Of a stretch of 48,192 bases of DNA, positions 1 through 7,399 are shown in pieces. The stretch covers positions 1 to 48,192 of the forward strand of contig JAJECV010000040.1 of assembly GCA_022821875.1 (NCBI GenBank), given 5' to 3'. A model generated the notes under the pieces. It saw only the letters and a list, made by a program, of their open reading frames with translations, had not been told where the DNA came from and ran no database searches. Position 1 is the stretch's first letter. Every line of letters begins with the position of its first letter. The stretch is from Rhodothermales bacterium (lineage in GTDB: Bacteria; Bacteroidota; Rhodothermia; Rhodothermales; Bin80). A program made the position numbers and the translations under genes.

Positions 1-2
1 CG

Positions 3-110
3 ATTGCCGATGCCATCCTGGACCGACTTGTTCAGCCCGCCTATCGCATCGAACTCAGCGGAGATTCCATGCGAAAATCGGTCGCTGAATCCGAAGAATC
101 CAAGCCATGA
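3..110 (+). CDS. istB: IS21-family transposition helper IstB, C-terminal end (partial)
   Basis: The window opens inside this gene, so only the last 35 residues are visible. They read IADAILDRLVQPAYRIELSG, then DSMRK and a stop, which is the characteristic C-terminus of IstB, the AAA+ ATPase that assists the IstA transposase of IS21 elements. The frame is open from base 3 to the TGA at 108-110. A pair of GGTGGGCAAC direct repeats follows about 70 bp downstream, as expected for the right end of an IS21 element. Whether the rest of the element is intact cannot be seen. A truncated istA lies 3.5 kb away at 3645, but in the wrong order to belong to the same copy. Confidence 0.8.
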   Translation: MADAILDRLVQPAYRIELSGDSMRKSVAESEESKP

Positions 111-182
111 AACATTCACGAAACGTACTCATTCCAACTCCAAAACAGACGTAAAAAATCGCTCCAAAAATGAAACCTGCCA

Positions 183-227
183 GGTGGGCAACATCAATCT
201 GAATAGGTGGGCAACTTCATCTGAATA
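183..227 (+). repeat. IS21-type terminal direct repeats (right end of the element)
   Basis: Two head-to-tail copies, at 183-205 and 206-227, share GGTGGGCAAC followed by TCAATCTGAATA or TCATCTGAATA. IS21 elements usually carry several short subterminal repeats at each end, and GGTGGGCAAC (GTTGCCCACC on the other strand) is a common core. The element boundary is probably just after the second copy, near 229-233, but no target-site duplication can be tested because the left end is outside the window. Confidence 0.65.
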
Positions 228-509
228 CACAAACCGTATTGCAGCCGTAATCCGAGACTCCACTGAAAGGGAATAATAACAACGAGCAACCTGTCTATCC
301 CAGATTCTCAACCAGTTGATCAAATGCATCAATTCAATTTCGCTATCCTTTGCACTAAAAAGGGATCAACTCGCAAGAGGAGAATAGAGTCGGAACTGAC
401 CGACGTAGAAATTCAACGTTGATATTTGGCAAAAAATCTAATTGACAACAGACACTCCCATTACTTGGAAAATCCCCACTCAATTCACCCAGCGCCGCCC
501 CCATCTCAC

Positions 510-2291
510 CTATTCATTATTCTGCTCAAACGGCCGATACTCCAAGAGTGCTGACTGACCTGTGATATCAATGAACGTCGCCGTCATTTCAACTCCATAC
601 GAATCCGTCAGCCTCATTGGCTTATTCAGCAGGAGGGTAACCGGCTGTTGTTTTTCCTCATCAATTGCGACATTATCCCCATACAGATAGGCGCGATCTG
701 TATTATCTCGGATCGGATTCAGCCGTCCATATAGTCCTGGAATGTTCCCGGTAGACTTAGGAAAAATAACCGAACCGCCTGCTTTAAGCGAATTAAGTTC
801 AAGAACCAATCCCCCCTGATACGGAATCCATTCCTGCGCAAAACCCGCAGCATAACCGGACATTGCGGCATATACTTTCATCGGCAGATGTGTCGTATAC
901 AAATTGAAATCCACCTCCCCCCTCTCGTCAGTTGTCGCCCGTTGCCACGTTTTGTTCGGAAAGAGCACCAGAACATCTGCCCCCACGATTGGGGCTCCCG
1001 CAGCATGAACGGTGATGATCGCATCCGATGGTGTGATTTCAAATTTTGCGGCCGGAATCGTCAGAACCAAATTCGTCCCATCCGCAATCCTGTAACTTGG
1101 CCGAACACCAACGAGTTCTTGAGTCTTATTGAAGATGATTGATACACCATCTCCCCGCTTCTCCATCATATGTACGCGGTGTTCGGATCCAGGTATATTG
1201 CCTACCGGTATTCGTCCAAACACATCAGTCAGGACATTATTCCGGGCTGCCTGACTGGAATCCATTTCGTCTATCGTCATCCCGTTGGGAAGCAGACCGG
1301 GCGAGTCAATCTCCACCCGGTCCTGAAACATGGAAATCCTGATTCGTCTGGCGAACATAGAATAGTCACGGTGAACAACTGCATTCACGATTGCCTCAAA
1401 TACGGCCGCCAAACTATACTGGGGATTTTCTTCGCGGGCAGGTGTCTTCCGTGCCGGGACGCGCATATTTCGGCCTACGAATTGCACTGCATCGGCAATC
1501 TGTACTGGGAGCGATCCTTGAATCTCTTTGGCATCCAATTGCGCCGAAGCACGATCCTTACCACGATACATCGTGGCCATTATGGTAGCGTTTGGAATCC
1601 AATCCTGCGGAGAATCCGTACATAGTAGCACGCCGGCAACAGTCGCCCGGTCAACTCCATTTTCATCCGATGTCAATAACTTTAGTTTTTTCAGAGCCCG
1701 ACGTGGGTTCGTCCCTCCCGTCAGACTGAGTAATGGTGCCCATAGTCGCTCAAGAAGGGTTTCAAATCCAGTATTGTCAATCATCTGCCGATCATACCAA
1801 AGATATCGGCTCTGAACGCGTGACTGGGCCAAGCGCAGGCGTTCATCTCCTCCCATTCGGCACTTGCTTGAACCAACTCTCACATATGCACGGCCGGCAC
1901 ACTCATGCATAGAATTTCCTCGGGGCACCTCTGCGACTACCAAAAGTTTCCCGTCTAACTTTCTGTGATGGATATGAATGCGAAGGGATGGCTCTATCGC
2001 ATCACTGCTTACTTCGGCCAATAACAGGTTAAGCGCAGCAGCCTGCTCCGGAGACATTCCCTGAAGTTCTCCACTGTCTGAGACACCACAAAGAATGACT
2101 CCCCCTTCCGCATTCGCAAACGCAGTCATCTCATCAGCAAGAGCATCTCTCGGTGGACTCTTCGGGCGGTCACCTGAGAATTCAATTTGTTTGAATTCCC
2201 ATCGACTGTCCTCGCCCAGACTTAAACGATTGCGAATATCTGTATCCGTCAAATCCATATGAAAATACCGAGATTCATTCAACGGTTGCAA
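510..2291 (-). CDS. AlbA_2/Schlafen-type protein with GHKL ATPase-like domain and C-terminal beta-sandwich
   Basis: A 593-residue protein with three parts. Residues ~28-150 are an AlbA_2 (Schlafen AlbA, formerly 'divergent AAA-4') nucleic-acid-binding domain: WEFKQ, then FANAEGGVILCGVSDSGELQG. Residues ~295-415 match the HATPase_c_4 domain found with it, with EAIVNAVVHRDY at 299-310 and a later GDGV at 380-383. The last ~175 residues look like a carboxypeptidase-regulatory/Ig-like beta-sandwich plus a tail; this extension is unusual. Such proteins are often labelled 'RecG-like' or 'transcriptional regulator'; some AlbA_2 proteins belong to phage defence. The true start may be Met12 (base 2258), just before the conserved region. 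It stands alone between IS21 fragments, which suggests mobility. The domain calls are solid; the biological role is unknown. Confidence 0.8.
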   Translation of the reverse strand: MQPLNESRYFHMDLTDTDIRNRLSLGEDSRWEFKQIEFSGDRPKSPPRDALADEMTAFANAEGGVILCGVSDSGELQGMSPEQAAALNLLLAEVSSDAIEPSLRIHIHHRKLDGKLLVVAEVPRGNSMHECAGRAYVRVGSSKCRMGGDERLRLAQSRVQSRYLWYDRQMIDNTGFETLLERLWAPLLSLTGGTNPRRALKKLKLLTSDENGVDRATVAGVLLCTDSPQDWIPNATIMATMYRGKDRASAQLDAKEIQGSLPVQIADAVQFVGRNMRVPARKTPAREENPQYSLAAVFEAIVNAVVHRDYSMFARRIRISMFQDRVEIDSPGLLPNGMTIDEMDSSQAARNNVLTDVFGRIPVGNIPGSEHRVHMMEKRGDGVSIIFNKTQELVGVRPSYRIADGTNLVLTIPAAKFEITPSDAIITVHAAGAPIVGADVLVLFPNKTWQRATTDERGEVDFNLYTTHLPMKVYAAMSGYAAGFAQEWIPYQGGLVLELNSLKAGGSVIFPKSTGNIPGLYGRLNPIRDNTDRAYLYGDNVAIDEEKQQPVTLLLNKPMRLTDSYGVEMTATFIDITGQSALLEYRPFEQNNE

Positions 2292-3005
2292 GAAGGCCTT
2301 TGAACTGAGAACCTCCCTAAAGGTACGAAATCAAGCATCATCATAGAGATTTTTCGGCCTTATGCTACGAATAACAACGTCTAATACCCATCTTCAATCC
2401 GAATGTACTCGCAATCTTCAGCCCCCCGTATCTTAACACTGGAGCACATCTAAAAGTCCAAGTTACCCAAACCGGGTGACCTTCAAGAAAAAAGTGCAAC
2501 ACTCCTCCCTCTATCCATTGATGCCGCCTGAGTTTCACTTGAACGAGTCCCTACGCAGCGGAACGACAGCATCAATCCCTGCAATTCGTGACTCTGCTGA
2601 ATGGTCATAAAACCTGCGATTCGGTCGGGATGTACCAGATTATATACACGTCCACACGGGAGTATGCTCATTCAAAATCGTAGATCACATCTGATCGGTT
2701 TGCCGGGATTTCGCATTTGCAGAAAAAGAGGACGGCTCCGTTGGATATTCGTCTTGAATTATGTGCACCGACACTCACACAGATTTTTTTCGGTGAGAAA
2801 ATCCGTCCAGACATCCATAATGCCCAATCGGACTGAGTTCGGCAAATTGACCATCCAGAATGCCATGCAGCAGGTATGCGATCTCGTTGATTGGTGTCCG
2901 ACGAAAGGATCCCACCTGAACTCTTGAAAATTCGAAGTCCAACTCCCCTATTGCTTAAGAGAGCATCCAATTGATAGCCGACCAATGAACCGGTCTGCAG
3001 AATAG
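2292..3005. other. Intergenic stretch without a recognisable gene
   Basis: No convincing coding region: the open frames on both strands overlap one another, have low-complexity or atypical translations and match no family I recognise. It could hold the promoter of the AlbA_2 gene (reading left from 2291) and decayed sequence linked to the neighbouring pseudogenes. Confidence 0.5.
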
Positions 3006-3615
3006 ATGCTCTCAATCGTCAATAATGTTGCTTCAGCCATTCGAAGACTTCCCTCCGCACAAACCGATCCAATCAATCTCTCCGAAAAAAAATCTGAGAA
3101 GGTTGCGAGAATTCTGGAGCGAAATGTAAACGATCCTGAGAAGACCGAGTATGACCCCGACCGAGAAATTATCATCCGTGATGACGGATCAAGAATTACA
3201 CGAGCCTAGCCATAAACAGTTACGATCATCTGGAAAATTGGATTTGCCCGTACCTTTTGCGGTACAGGGATATGGTTCAATCACTGGTTCCTTAATCCAA
3301 CTGGGAGCATACTCCAGCAAGCCCTCCATTCAGGTTAAGGAATTCTTTACCGGACAAAATGTATGGTGTCAAGTTAATGAGTCTGTACTCTCAGATGTGG
3401 GTAAAATGATCTGTGTCAAGCACGTCTGGGATGGTCAGGAGGTGCGAGTAACAGGCATGATCAATTTTGATGACACGGGGAAGATGACACATCTGTTTGA
3501 TAGCAGTATCTCGTTTTTCTATCGCAGACAGGTGTCTCTTGAAGAATTACACGATACTTACTTTTCCGAAGGGCTTCCATCTGAGGAGTACCTGGAACGG
3601 TTAAGGAATGACTAA
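3006..3615 (+). pseudogene. Frameshifted hypothetical gene (OB-fold-like C-terminal half)
   Basis: Two overlapping frames appear to be halves of one gene. The first, 3006-3209, gives a charged segment (ILERNVNDPEKTEYDPDREI) ending at a stop. The second is open from 3151 to 3615, and its sensible part starts after the likely frame change near 3190-3210. It reads as a beta-rich domain (GYGSITGSLIQLG, PSIQVKEFFTGQNVWC, GQEVRVTGMI), then a C-terminal tail. Proteins of this layout are annotated only as hypothetical, often beside mobile elements. A sequencing error or a decayed gene would look the same. It lies 29 bp upstream of the istA fragment. Confidence 0.45.
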
Positions 3616-3644
3616 ACTGATTTCTATGACAGACAACAAGAAGA

Positions 3645-4061
3645 ATGATTTCTGATCCACAGGTGCTCCGTTTATTTGATTTGGTTCGTCGTCAGGGGGT
3701 ATCCATCACAAAGGCCGCGGTAGAGTCACGCATGAGTACGCCTACAGCTCGAAAATACCTTCGTTTAAATAAACTTCCCAGCGAAATCAAGAAAGAACAT
3801 GGCCCCCGCACCTATCTTACACGCCCCGATGCGTTTGCCAGAGTATGGCTTGAAGTTGAGGATCAACTGGAGGCCAACCCTAAAATTCAAGCTAAAGAGC
3901 TTTTCTTGAAACTGCAGAAAAAATATCCAGGGCGCTTTAAGCCCAGTCAATTACGGACGTTTCAGCGGCGGGTAAGGAAATGGAAAGACAATCCGCCAAA
4001 AGAGGTTTTCTTTGAACAGGTAAGACAGCCAGGGCAAACGGATTACGTGAAGTACATCTGA
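3645..4061 (+). pseudogene. istA: Truncated IS21-family transposase IstA (N-terminal fragment)
   Basis: The 138 residues cover the N-terminal helix-turn-helix region of IstA (DLVRRQGVSITKAA, then STPTARKYLRL) and the linker typical of the family (LRTFQRRVRKWK, then KEVFFEQVRQPGQTDY). A full IstA is about 400-500 residues. Here translation stops exactly where the DDE catalytic domain should begin (the SDF/TDY segment), and downstream DNA shows no continuation in any frame. The catalytic core is therefore missing and the gene is dead. No IS21 left-end repeat is visible upstream. An alternative is a small DNA-binding protein derived from IstA, but the abrupt end favours a remnant. Confidence 0.75.
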
Positions 4062-4212
4062 TCTGGACAGTTGGAGATTTCAGAAATCCAAATCGCATGT
4101 TTGCCTCCAAACGTATCCTAGATGCCGTTGATATCAAGAGATATACGGGCTCCCTTTGCTCATCGTAACAACGATAAATCCCCGCAGCATTGACACCATT
4201 CCCAGTTGCGTC

Positions 4213-4417
4213 TAGCAGCCCGTGGATAAAGTTCGGAAAAATCTGAGCAACGCTTTTCGGGTTTGTTTTTGAGAATTAGACTGCTCAAAATAGTCATGGA
4301 AGAGAGATTTTTCGCCCTTTAGAGACTCAAAAAGGGCGAAAAATAGATGATTGTGCCATCTACGATACGCAGTTGTATTGCCTAACTCTGTGATCATACT
4401 TTATCCACAGGCTACTG
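4213..4417. mobile_element. MITE-like element with terminal inverted repeats
   Basis: About 205 bp bounded by inverted ends: TAGCAGCCCGTGGATAAAGT at 4213-4232 and its near reverse complement at 4398-4417 (17 of 20 positions match). The interior carries a second perfect palindrome: ATTTTTCGCCCTTT and its complement around 4307-4343, with a ~9-nt loop. The only ORF inside (61 aa, minus strand) runs from one end repeat to the other and has no recognisable transposase motif, so it is probably incidental. The size, inverted ends and internal hairpin fit a miniature element mobilised in trans. No target duplication is obvious. Confidence 0.5.
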
Positions 4418-4633
4418 GACACCATCACATCTGTACTTCCCCGATGATCCCCCCTGAAGTTCACTGTTCAGTAACCGGGGCTGTTAGAGGTGGTGGGAAA
4501 GATATTCCGGCACAATAAACTGAATCCGTTCGGAATCTTGTCTCCGTGTCGCACGAATTGTCGCTAGACACAAATCATATCAACTGATCATCCAAGCCGT
4601 GCAACACTGCTGTCTGAAAGTGGCTGGATCAGG
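4418..4633. other. Intergenic, no gene seen
   Basis: Lies between the MITE-like element and the end of etfA. No open frame of note and no clear terminator hairpin with a U-tract for the etf operon. Confidence 0.4.
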
Positions 4634-5587
4634 CTATGATGTATCCCGGATGGCAGCCGCAAGGGCAGGCACGACTTCAAACAAATCCCCAACAATGCCA
4701 TAGTCGGCAACCTTGAAAATCGGAGCATCCGGGTCCTTGTTGATCGCAAGAATACACTTTGACCTTGCAATACCTGCCACATGCTGCGTCGCCCCCGAAA
4801 TCCCAACAGCAATGTACAGATCAGGAGCAATTGCACGACCGGTTTGCCCTACATGCTCGCTGTGAGGCCGCCAGTTATCATCACTCACCGGGCGTGAGCA
4901 GGCCAAAGCAGCATCTGGGCCAAGTGCATCTAGAAGATCTTCCAGTATATGCCAGTTCTCCGGCCCCCGTAAGCCCCTGCCCCCACTCACAACAATGGAT
5001 GCTTCGGTGACATCCGGGCGCTCACTTACAGCCTTGGCCTGAAGATGAACACTCGTTTTGGGGGTAACTCTGTTGACTGTACATGTGACGGCTTTGACAA
5101 AACCGCCTGATGATGCAATCGGTGTGAAGGATCTGGGACGAAAACTCGCCATCATAGGTCTACCGGATAATTTTACCCTGACGACCACCTTGCCTCCGTA
5201 CAATGCACGCTTAAACTTAATCTCACCCGAAACCACCTCAAACCCCGTACAATCCTGTGCCAAAGGAACCGAAAGATGTTGAGCTAATCGCCCCATTACA
5301 TCTTTACCGGTGCTTGTTGCCGCCATAATGACTATATCCGTTGATTCTACCACCTGGGCTATCATAGAAGCAACTTGGCCTGCCCCCGGATAACGATCCT
5401 CGCCTACCCCCAATGACATGACATCAGGAGCCACCTTGCCCGCCGCCTCCGTTGCATGGTCAGGAACAAGCATCCCCCAACTTTCCCCCAGAGAACTGGA
5501 AAGCACAGCGGCCGCTTCACACACTTCCAGCGTTGAAGTCGTCAAATCCTCTCCTGCTGTTTCCGCAATAACCAGAATTTTGAACAT
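4634..5587 (-). CDS. etfA: Electron transfer flavoprotein alpha subunit
   Basis: EtfA forms a heterodimer with EtfB, binds FAD and carries electrons from acyl-CoA and related dehydrogenases to ETF:quinone oxidoreductase. The 317-residue length is normal. The N-terminal ETF domain starts [10 protein letters not shown]. The C-terminal FAD-binding domain is complete: SGGRG at 201-205, SRPVSD at 231-236, HVGQTG at 245-250, GISGATQH at 262-269 and INKD at 282-285. It follows etfB on the minus strand with a 9-bp gap, so the two are co-transcribed. No dehydrogenase or ETF-QO gene is adjacent; the partner enzymes must be elsewhere. Confidence 0.95.
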   Translation of the reverse strand: MFKILVIAETAGEDLTTSTLEVCEAAAVLSSSLGESWGMLVPDHATEAAGKVAPDVMSLGVGEDRYPGAGQVASMIAQVVESTDIVIMAATSTGKDVMGRLAQHLSVPLAQDCTGFEVVSGEIKFKRALYGGKVVVRVKLSGRPMMASFRPRSFTPIASSGGFVKAVTCTVNRVTPKTSVHLQAKAVSERPDVTEASIVVSGGRGLRGPENWHILEDLLDALGPDAALACSRPVSDDNWRPHSEHVGQTGRAIAPDLYIAVGISGATQHVAGIARSKCILAINKDPDAPIFKVADYGIVGDLFEVVPALAAAIRDTS

Positions 5588-5596
5588 GACTTCCTC

Positions 5597-6346
5597 TCAA
5601 ATTACCTTTGATGTATCACGTAAAAGGGTCACGACCTCGGCTGCCACTCCCTCTTTGTATATCAGAATCTTGCCTTCTGACCGTGGTGTGGACAATTCCA
5701 ACGAATCTGTCTGGAGTTGAGGCGATGCCGGCGACACGGCCTTCTTCTCAATTGGTTTGCGTTTTGCTTTCATGATCCCCTTGAACGATGGATACCTCGG
5801 CTCGCCGATCCGCCGGTTGACCCCGATGACTGCAGGAAACTTGCAGTTATGAATCTCGTCCCCCTGTTCAATCGGATGTCTCGCTGTCAATTCTCCAGAC
5901 TCAACAGAGAGTTCCTCTACCCCTGTTATACACGGCCAGTCAAGTAATACTCCCAATCTCTGAGGTACCTGCCCCCCTGCTCCATCAATTGCTACCTCCC
6001 CCGTCAAAACCAAATCATAATCATCTGTCTGGATACTGGTTGCAAGCACATCCGACACAATAAATGAATCTTCCGGCATTATCTCACAATGAAGATGGAT
6101 CGCCTGATCCGCTCCCATTGCCAACCCCTGTCTCAGGGAACTTTCAACGCGATCAGGTCCGAGGGCAATGAGTGTGACAGTTCCCCCATGTTGGTCCCTT
6201 AGTTTGATCGCTATTTCAATAGCTGACTCATCGTGAGGATTAATAATCCAGACTAGCCCCTTGTCCGTTACATGAGACTGGTCATTTCCCAGTACGGGTC
6301 TGGACTCGGTGTCGGCAGTCTGTTTCACACAAACGGCAATGTTCAT
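5597..6346 (-). CDS. etfB: Electron transfer flavoprotein beta subunit
   Basis: EtfB partner of the alpha subunit, binding AMP in the canonical group. The chosen start is the ATG at 6344-6346 (MNIAVCVKQTADTE), where homologues begin. The frame extends upstream for 37 codons (to 6457), but that stretch looks non-family. Diagnostic motifs are VKQTADTE, INPHDESAIEIAIKL, GADQAIHL, LTGEVAIDGAGGQVPQ and EPRYPSFKGIMKAKRKP. Length from this start is 249 residues, the usual size. It is the first gene of the etfBA operon and its promoter must lie in the gap before the repeat-RNA locus. Confidence 0.94.
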   Translation of the reverse strand: MNIAVCVKQTADTESRPVLGNDQSHVTDKGLVWIINPHDESAIEIAIKLRDQHGGTVTLIALGPDRVESSLRQGLAMGADQAIHLHCEIMPEDSFIVSDVLATSIQTDDYDLVLTGEVAIDGAGGQVPQRLGVLLDWPCITGVEELSVESGELTARHPIEQGDEIHNCKFPAVIGVNRRIGEPRYPSFKGIMKAKRKPIEKKAVSPASPQLQTDSLELSTPRSEGKILIYKEGVAAEVVTLLRDTSKVI

Positions 6347-6693
6347 ATCTGTTTCCAGAAAATATGGTTGGGTTTTAGCTTTCAGAAATTCCAGGAAGGC
6401 AAGACAAAACCAGAAAGACTTGTCGGCAGGCCTTGTTTCCCGATCAAATATCTCCAAAGTGAACGGTTATACCTGCAATGCTGCTGCTTTATCCCATTTT
6501 CGGATTGCAGATTACTTGATTGACCATTGGAGAACGACCCAGAATGTACTCAACCAGACCCTAAACGAGCAATATGTGCCAGTATTTGGGGATAGGGAGA
6601 TGCGTTATCATTAGTTGAATTTCATGAAGCCTTGCAGGGGTATAAGGATAGTCGACAAAATAAGGGGCTGGGATCACATCTATACTATCTCAG
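6347..6693. other. Intergenic stretch between etfB and the repeat-RNA locus
   Basis: No gene is recognised. Open frames here are antisense to the start of etfB or run out of it. The region should contain the etfB promoter (minus strand). The paralogous unit that carries the hairpin arrays begins at about 6694. Confidence 0.45.
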
Positions 6694-6770
6694 TCAAATT
6701 GGGGTTCTGTGCTCATAATTGCAGAGTTTATTTCTCAAACTGAGCAGCACATTGCAAAGTGACCGATTAC

Positions 6771-6811
6771 CGGGAACTTTTCATTGGACATACGTATAAG
6801 TCGTGTTGTCC
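6771..6811 (+). promoter_or_regulatory. Candidate promoter and palindromic operator of repeat-RNA unit A
   Basis: GGAACTT at 6773-6779, 15 bp, then TATAAG at 6795-6800. GGAACTT with this spacing resembles the -35 element of promoters read by ECF sigma factors. An imperfect palindrome, GGACATACG with CGTGTTGTCC (6786-6811), overlaps the -10 position and could be an operator. Unit B has the same parts in the same places with different palindrome arms, which is the main support. The start point would fall near 6807. Confidence 0.4.
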
Positions 6812-6840
6812 GCATGAATCCGATGCATTGGGCAATACGA

Positions 6841-6945
6841 AATCGGGCCTCACTATAACCGGAGGCCCACCAGAAAATCGGGCCTCACTGTAACCGGAGG
6901 CCCACCAGAAAATCGGGCCTCACTATAACCAGAGGCCCGCATGAA
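6841..6945 (+). repeat. Tandem hairpin repeats, array A (3 x 35 nt)
   Basis: Three copies starting at 6841, 6876 and 6911. Each contains GGGCCTC, a 10-nt loop beginning ACTATAACC (ACTGTAACC in copy 2), then GAGGCCC, making a 7-8 bp perfect stem. An A-rich linker with CCAGAAAATC separates them. The period is exactly 35 nt. There are no unique spacers, so it is not a CRISPR. The stem and the AYTATA loop are shared with array B, while the linkers differ. Confidence 0.85.
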
Positions 6946-6970
6946 ATCAGACTTCTGGATAGGAGTCAAT

Positions 6971-7010
6971 AAAGAGGGAGCATTTTCTAGGCTCCCTCTT
7001 TTATTATTTT
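6971..7010 (+). terminator. Intrinsic terminator of unit A
   Basis: AAGAGGGAGC (6972-6981) pairs perfectly with GCTCCCTCTT (6991-7000) around the loop ATTTTCTAG, followed by TTATTATTTT. This is a clear rho-independent terminator. The loop ending TTTTCTAG is shared with the terminator hairpin of unit B. Confidence 0.85.
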
Positions 7011-7096
7011 AGAACCACCGTCAGATTGGGGTGTTATGCTGGACACCCAGAATTTATTGCCCCAATAGATGCGAAAATTTTGGATTAATTAATTTT

Positions 7097-7138
7097 CGGG
7101 AACTTTTTATTGGACGGACATGTAAACTACATTGTCCG
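7097..7138 (+). promoter_or_regulatory. Candidate promoter and palindromic operator of repeat-RNA unit B
   Basis: GGAACTT at 7099-7105, 15 bp, then TGTAAA at 7121-7126, aligned position for position with unit A. The palindrome CGGACATGT (7115-7123) with ACATTGTCCG (7129-7138) has changed on both arms relative to unit A, so pairing is kept. It overlaps the presumed -10 and may be an autoregulatory operator or a structured 5' end. Confidence 0.42.
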
Positions 7139-7161
7139 GCATCAATACAATGTTGGACAGC

Positions 7162-7358
7162 ACAAACAGGGGGCCTCATTATAGGGGGCCCGACAAACAG
7201 GGGGCCCCATTATAGGGGGCCCGACAAACAGGGGGCCTCTTACAGGGGGCCCGACAAACAGGGGGCCTCATTATAGGGGGGCCCGACAAACAGGGGGCCT
7301 CATTATAGGGGACCCGACAAACAGGGGGCCTTATTATAGGGGGCCCGACAAACAGGGG
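7162..7358 (+). repeat. Tandem hairpin repeats, array B (6 x ~31 nt plus partial)
   Basis: Copies start at 7162, 7193, 7224, 7254, 7286 and 7317 (30-32 nt each), with a partial copy ACAAACAGGGG at 7348-7358. The unit is ACAAACAGGGGGCCTC, ATTATA and GGGGGCCCG. GGGCCTC pairs with GGGGCCC around ATTATAG (7 pairs, one U-G). Copy 2 changes that U to C, turning the wobble into a full pair. Copies 3-6 carry small indels or substitutions. The linker GACAAACAG is A-rich and unpaired. The period matches ToxI-like arrays in size; no unique spacers. Confidence 0.88.
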
Positions 7359-7386
7359 CGGGGGTCTTTTCTAGGCCCCCGCCTTG
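7357..7386 (+). terminator. Terminator-like hairpin between repeat array B and the nuclease gene
   Basis: GGCGGGGG (7357-7364) pairs with CCCCCGCC (7376-7383), extended inward by T-G, C-G and T-A, around TTTCT. It is followed by TTGATTATT, a weak U-tract, so termination would be leaky. In type III toxin-antitoxin loci this position holds an attenuator that sets the ratio of antitoxin RNA to toxin mRNA. Confidence 0.65.
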
Positions 7387-7399
7387 ATTATTCCGTCAT

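Larger units (their letters stand above)
6808..7010 (+). ncRNA. Repeat RNA, unit A (three hairpins plus terminator)
   Basis: Predicted transcript from about 6808. It would begin with a hairpin pairing GUCCGCAU (6808-6815) with AUGC and GGGC (6823-6833, 3-nt bulge). Three 35-nt hairpin repeats and a strong intrinsic terminator follow. No ORF is carried. It is a diverged copy of unit B at 7134-7386: both have the same leader layout, with exactly 74 nt from CGGGAAC to the first GGGCCTC. No gene follows unit A; unit B starts at once. It may be an orphan or alternative antitoxin-like RNA. The transcript ends are inferred. Confidence 0.55.
7134..7386 (+). ncRNA. Repeat RNA, unit B, upstream of the NYN nuclease gene
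   Basis: Predicted transcript: a 5' hairpin pairing GUCCGGCAU (7134-7142) with AUGUUGGAC (7150-7158), nine pairs with two G-U; then six full hairpin repeats of about 31 nt plus a partial copy; then a GC-rich terminator hairpin ending 16 nt before the nuclease ATG. Repeat RNA, attenuating terminator and ribonuclease gene in that order is the layout of type III toxin-antitoxin loci, where the RNA repeats bind and silence the toxin and read-through makes the toxin mRNA. No known type III RNA family is recognised here, so the assignment is by architecture. Confidence 0.6.

Noticed and set aside
510..2291. ATP-dependent DNA helicase RecG
   Set aside because: There are no helicase motifs; the similarity is to the AlbA_2 and HATPase domains often mislabelled as RecG-like.
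2601..3015. Overlapping ORFs on both strands in the intergenic stretch
   Set aside because: Translations are atypical, overlap each other, and show no family motif.
4212..4397. 61-residue minus-strand ORF as a transposase
   Set aside because: It fills the MITE-like element end to end and has no catalytic or family motif.
7031..7276. 81-residue repeat-coding ORF (RGPDKQGA repeats)
   Set aside because: It is just the plus-strand reading of the hairpin array; unit lengths of 30, 31 and 32 nt would shift its frame, so there is no selection on coding.
6841..7358. CRISPR array
   Set aside because: Repeats are directly adjacent with near-constant linkers; there are no unique spacers and no cas gene nearby.
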